Source: CAZAKO01 sp964546145
Lineage (GTDB): Bacteria > Fidelibacterota > UBA2242
NCBI GenBank assembly: GCA_964546145.1
Contig: CAZJIU010000050.1
Coordinates: 1 to 16,761, forward strand
Length of the DNA: 16,761 nucleotides
Direction: 5' to 3'
Shown here: one piece after another, positions 13,851-16,761 of the stretch
Layout: each line of letters opens with the position of its first letter
Position numbering within the stretch: position 1 is the stretch's first letter
Notes under the pieces: model-generated
Told to the model about the DNA's origin: nothing
Seen by the model: the letters and a program-made list of their open reading frames with translations, nothing else
The model's database searches: none
Translations under genes and position numbers: made by a program

Positions 13851-16270
13851 ATAAAACCGCCAACCGGAAATAGTGCATACTGGGAAATGCGCGAAATAGT
13901 CCCATCTTCGTTATATGTATAATCCCAAATATTATCACGATTATATATATTTTGAATATCAATATACACAACCAAATTAACCTTTTTAAAAATATAACGC
14001 TGGGTATATTGAATATCCAACCGGTGATAAGCCGGAAAACGGTTGGTATTGAAATCCTGACCGGACGGTACATACCAGCGCTGCAAATAGGGATCGTAAG
14101 TCGGCTTGGTATAGGGTTTACCGCCCAAATAGCGCCAGCGGACGCTGAGTTCGATTTCATCCCCAAATGGCATCAGCCAGCCGGTAAATTTATATACAGT
14201 TGTCTCTTTAAGTCGCTGATACCAGGATCTGTCCATTAATTTCTCACGATAGCCGAATACAACTGTTAAAACCTGCCGATAATCAAAAGGTGCATTATAT
14301 TCCCGACCAGGATAGCGCGGATCGGACTGCTTGGCAACGTAATATGAATAACTGCCAATCCAGTGAAAACGATCGAAGAGTTTCTTCTGAATGAATAATT
14401 CAACTCCTTCAACATGCCCCTTGCCAGTACTGAGCATCTGGTAATCCGTATCAAGCGAATCGAGGGTAGTTTGGGATTTAAAAATACTGATATTATGGTA
14501 GCGCCGCGAATATAATTCGATGGTCGCCCGGATATCCCGGGCAAATAAATGTTCGAGTCCGATGACAAACTGGTCAGTATATTTGCTTTTAAGATCCTTG
14601 TTGACTGGATCAGTTAAAAGATACAAATTTAGCGGAGATTGATAGTGTCGTCCATAACCAGCATTGATTTTAGTAACCGGGGTCAAGCTATATGAGATTC
14701 CCAACCGAGGTGAAATACTATGGAATTTAGTATAGGCGAAATAGTCCCAGCGCAAACCGGCTATAACTGTCAGATTTTGCCAGGGAGAATATTTCCATTG
14801 CAGATGAGCTGCATATTTAGCCGTGTATATGTTTTCATCGAGGTTTAAAGCGGGGCTAATCCTGACCGTATCAACAACTACTGAAGAGTCAATAACACCG
14901 GCAATCGGCCAGTTGTGGGTGATTTGAGCAGCTTGCGAGCCATCTAAATAATAGGCATAACCAAAGACTGTATCCCGATCCGCCCAGTAATAGGTGTCAA
15001 AATTCAGATTCTTAAGACTAAAACCCGTAGTAATTTCATTGCCTTTGTCAATCCGATAAACAAAATCCCCTTTGAGACTGGTTTCGGTTTCGGTATTATT
15101 GGTGCGAAAATAGACTGCCCCATCATCATAAAAACCGCGATACCACCAGTTATTTGCCACCTGAGACAGCGTCAGCAAGGAATAGGTGTTAGAATTCCAG
15201 AGACTTTTTAGAGAAAGACCGGTAGCGTACTCATAGCCGCGGACATTGACATTTTCCGCCCCGCGCGAAGCTTTTTTATCCTGATTAACCACGTCAATCC
15301 GGTCTTTACCGTAAATCCCATTCCAGATGAGTTTGTGTTTGGAACTCAAGTCGTAAACAATTTTTCCCTGAGTGTTGTAATATTGCGGGACTGCGGTCAG
15401 ACCAGTATTAGCAATAATGAGATCAAGATAGCTTTTATGATAACTGAATAGGTACGAACCCCTTTTACTATTAAATGGTCCTTCGACCTGAGCACCTATT
15501 CCAGCCATTCCCATATCGAGATTCGATTCAAATTTCTCGCGGTTGCCTTCGCGCAGTTTCACATCCATAACCGACGAAGCTTTGTCACCAAAGCGTGCCG
15601 GAAAGGAGCCTGCATAGAAATCCACATTATCAATAAATAGCGGATTGATCATACAAACCGGTCCTCCACCCGTACCGATCTCACCGAAGTGATTCGGATT
15701 GGGGATTTCGATATGATCCATCACAAACAGATTCTCACCTGGTGCACCGCCCCGCACAACAATCTCATTATATTGATCCGATCCGGAGACGACCGAAGGC
15801 AGGGATTGCATCATGCGCTGTACGTCCATCGAACTACCGGGATCATTGATTATTTCGGTAAAGTCAACGCTACGGTCGCTAATGACTGCATCTTTAGCCT
15901 TTTTGAAGAAATCGGCAGTAACAACGACACCTTCCATTTCCAATACGGTTTGCACCAAATCAATATTTAGTGTCAGGGTCCGGTCCGGGCTAACCGGCAA
16001 ATTCAGCTTGGTCTGAGGTTCATAACCCATCATCTGAAAACGGATATGATAGCTTCCGGGACGCAGATTCCTTAAATAAAAACTCCCATCCAGATCGGTC
16101 GCAGTACCTTGATCAGTGCTAACCAACATCACGCTGACACCCGGGAGCGGCTGCTGCGTTTTATTGTCCACGACAATACCACGGATATGACCCAAACGCA
16201 TCTCCTCAGCCGCCAGATTTATTGCCAATAGAAAAATAGCTAAAACAACAAGGAAATTAAATTTTCTCAT
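13838..16270 (-). CDS. TonB-dependent outer-membrane receptor with CarboxypepD_reg-like N-terminal domain
   Basis: The 810-residue precursor has a signal peptide (MRKFNF, hydrophobic core, cleavage near A20/A21). An immunoglobulin-like carboxypeptidase-regulatory domain follows at about 27-105 (IRGIVVDNKTQQPLPGVSV, DLDGSFYLRNLRPGSY). A TonB-box-like segment EGVVVTA lies at 113-119 and a plug domain at about 125-243 (VRGGAPGENLFVMD, FYAGSFPARFGDKASSVMDV). The remainder is a 22-strand-type barrel ending GGFILEF with the usual terminal Phe. It should take up a substrate too large or scarce for porins, using energy from TonB. No SusD-like lipoprotein, TonB or ExbB/D is adjacent, so it is not a standard SusCD pair, and its substrate is unknown. 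GGGAG about nine bases before the ATG is a good ribosome binding site. It converges on rseP with 24 bp between stops. Confidence 0.93.
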   Translation of the reverse strand: MRKFNFLVVLAIFLLAINLAAEEMRLGHIRGIVVDNKTQQPLPGVSVMLVSTDQGTATDLDGSFYLRNLRPGSYHIRFQMMGYEPQTKLNLPVSPDRTLTLNIDLVQTVLEMEGVVVTADFFKKAKDAVISDRSVDFTEIINDPGSSMDVQRMMQSLPSVVSGSDQYNEIVVRGGAPGENLFVMDHIEIPNPNHFGEIGTGGGPVCMINPLFIDNVDFYAGSFPARFGDKASSVMDVKLREGNREKFESNLDMGMAGIGAQVEGPFNSKRGSYLFSYHKSYLDLIIANTGLTAVPQYYNTQGKIVYDLSSKHKLIWNGIYGKDRIDVVNQDKKASRGAENVNVRGYEYATGLSLKSLWNSNTYSLLTLSQVANNWWYRGFYDDGAVYFRTNNTETETSLKGDFVYRIDKGNEITTGFSLKNLNFDTYYWADRDTVFGYAYYLDGSQAAQITHNWPIAGVIDSSVVVDTVRISPALNLDENIYTAKYAAHLQWKYSPWQNLTVIAGLRWDYFAYTKFHSISPRLGISYSLTPVTKINAGYGRHYQSPLNLYLLTDPVNKDLKSKYTDQFVIGLEHLFARDIRATIELYSRRYHNISIFKSQTTLDSLDTDYQMLSTGKGHVEGVELFIQKKLFDRFHWIGSYSYYVAKQSDPRYPGREYNAPFDYRQVLTVVFGYREKLMDRSWYQRLKETTVYKFTGWLMPFGDEIELSVRWRYLGGKPYTKPTYDPYLQRWYVPSGQDFNTNRFPAYHRLDIQYTQRYIFKKVNLVVYIDIQNIYNRDNIWDYTYNEDGTISRISQYALFPVGGFILEF

Positions 16271-16386
16271 TCAATCATCTCCCATGTTCGCTGTAAATCA
16301 TTTTATGAAACAATTTATAGTGTGAAAAATATCGGCTAACTTTGATTGCTAATAATTAAGTAAGTTGTCAGGTGCCAGACAGTATT

Positions 16387-16407
16387 TTCGGGATTTGTGA
16401 TCCCGAA
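16387..16407 (-). terminator. Hairpin just after the fhs stop, terminator-like but without a U run
   Basis: TTCGGGAT (16387-16394) and ATCCCGAA (16400-16407) form a perfect 8-bp stem with a 5-base loop, four bases downstream of the minus-strand fhs stop codon. The stem is the most GC-rich hairpin in any intergenic gap here. No U tract follows on either strand, so it may be a rho-dependent end, an mRNA-stabilising hairpin, or a terminator of a type I cannot judge. Confidence 0.5.
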
Positions 16408-16411
16408 TAAA

Positions 16412-16761
16412 TCAGAACAATCCGGTGATATTGCCTTGATCATCAATATTGACTGATTCCGCAATCGGATTGATCGGCAATCCGGGCATCAGCAGAATTT
16501 TGCCGGTAATCGGGACGATAAATCCTGCTCCAGAGGAGATATTTAAATTGCGAACAGTGATCAAGAAGTTTAACGGTCGCCCGAGCAAATCAGGATTATC
16601 GGAAAGACTGCTCTGGGTTTTGGCAATACAAACCGGCAGATTCTCGAGACCGAGTTTTTTAATTCTTACTAAATCTTCGGCAGCCGCCGCGTTAAATTCA
16701 ACGGCTTGCGAACCATAGATTTCGCGACAGACGGTCTCGATTTTATGTTCAATCGAGCTGT
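16412..16761 (-). CDS. fhs: Formate-tetrahydrofolate ligase, C-terminal part (gene runs off the window)
   Basis: The minus strand from 16759 down to the TGA at 16412-16414 encodes the last 115 residues of the enzyme; the N-terminal part with the ATP-binding P-loop lies beyond the window. The visible part contains IETVCREIYG, NLPVCIAKTQSSLSDNP, LLGRP, SGAGFIVPITGKILLMPGLP and the C-terminal NITGLF, all typical of formate-tetrahydrofolate ligase (formyl-THF synthetase). It makes 10-formyl-THF from formate, THF and ATP for one-carbon metabolism, and is a step in the methyl branch of the Wood-Ljungdahl pathway where that pathway exists. It precedes the TonB-dependent receptor on the same strand with a 141-bp gap and a hairpin between them, so the two are probably separate units. 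The visible frame is intact. Confidence 0.95.
   Translation of the reverse strand, partial: SSIEHKIETVCREIYGSQAVEFNAAAAEDLVRIKKLGLENLPVCIAKTQSSLSDNPDLLGRPLNFLITVRNLNISSGAGFIVPITGKILLMPGLPINPIAESVNIDDQGNITGLF

Noticed and set aside
13838..14568. Plus- and minus-strand open frames of 60-130 codons inside the receptor gene and other large genes
   Set aside because: They have no homology I recognise, no ribosome binding sites, and lie wholly inside genes with clear family motifs, so they are frame shadows.
13838..16270. SusC of a polysaccharide-utilisation locus
   Set aside because: The protein is shorter than typical SusC (about 1000 residues) and there is no SusD or glycoside hydrolase alongside.
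1..16761. CRISPR array, transposase, integrase, tRNA or rRNA
   Set aside because: I saw no regularly spaced repeats, no mobile-element proteins and no cloverleaf or rRNA-like sequence; gaps between genes are mostly too short.

Overview
The window looks like the chromosome of a Gram-negative, LPS-making bacterium of moderate GC. The lpxC-fabZ fusion, the TonB-dependent receptor with an N-terminal carboxypeptidase-regulatory-like domain, and the mixed use of weak ribosome binding sites fit the Fibrobacterota-Chlorobiota-Bacteroidota (FCB) group or an allied candidate phylum. That placement is an inference from family knowledge and not a phylogeny. I see no tRNA, rRNA, CRISPR array, transposase, phage gene or toxin-antitoxin pair.

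Positions 1-2101 (+) hold the end of a sodium-pumping decarboxylase operon. It contains the last nine codons of an MmdA/PccB-type carboxyltransferase, an OadG-type membrane anchor, a biotin carrier protein and the OadB-type Na+-translocating subunit. The C-terminal KHGNIPL tail at the window edge favours methylmalonyl-CoA decarboxylase (order mmdA-D-C-B) over oxaloacetate decarboxylase. Converging on it is an orphan NtrC-type sigma-54 response regulator (2168-3514, -). An AT-rich intergenic region of 389 bp (3515-3903) follows, with several small inverted and direct repeats and probably the promoters for both flanking units.

Positions 3904-13813 (+) form one tightly packed envelope-biogenesis operon: uppS, bamA, skp/ompH, lpxD, lpxC-fabZ fusion, lpxA, an unrecognised exported protein that may be an outer-membrane barrel, dxr and rseP. 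Together these supply the isoprenoid precursor (Dxr), the lipid carrier (UppS), early lipid A synthesis (LpxA, LpxC, LpxD), hydroxyacyl-ACP dehydration (FabZ), outer-membrane protein assembly (BamA, Skp) and intramembrane proteolysis (RseP). The gene set matches the proteobacterial dxr-uppS-cdsA-rseP-bamA-skp-lpxD-fabZ-lpxA cluster, but cdsA is absent, dxr-rseP sits at the end, and lpxC has joined the cluster fused to fabZ.

Positions 13838-16270 (-) encode a TonB-dependent outer-membrane receptor convergent with rseP. Upstream of it on the same strand, 16412-16761 is the C-terminal third or less of formate-tetrahydrofolate ligase, running off the window end. A strong hairpin lies just after its stop.

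Most of the window is recognisable core machinery, and I do not see a convincing new multi-gene system. The parts most worth a second look are the unknown exported protein between lpxA and dxr, the rearranged gene order, the orphan sigma-54 regulator with variant residues, and the structured intergenic region beside it.
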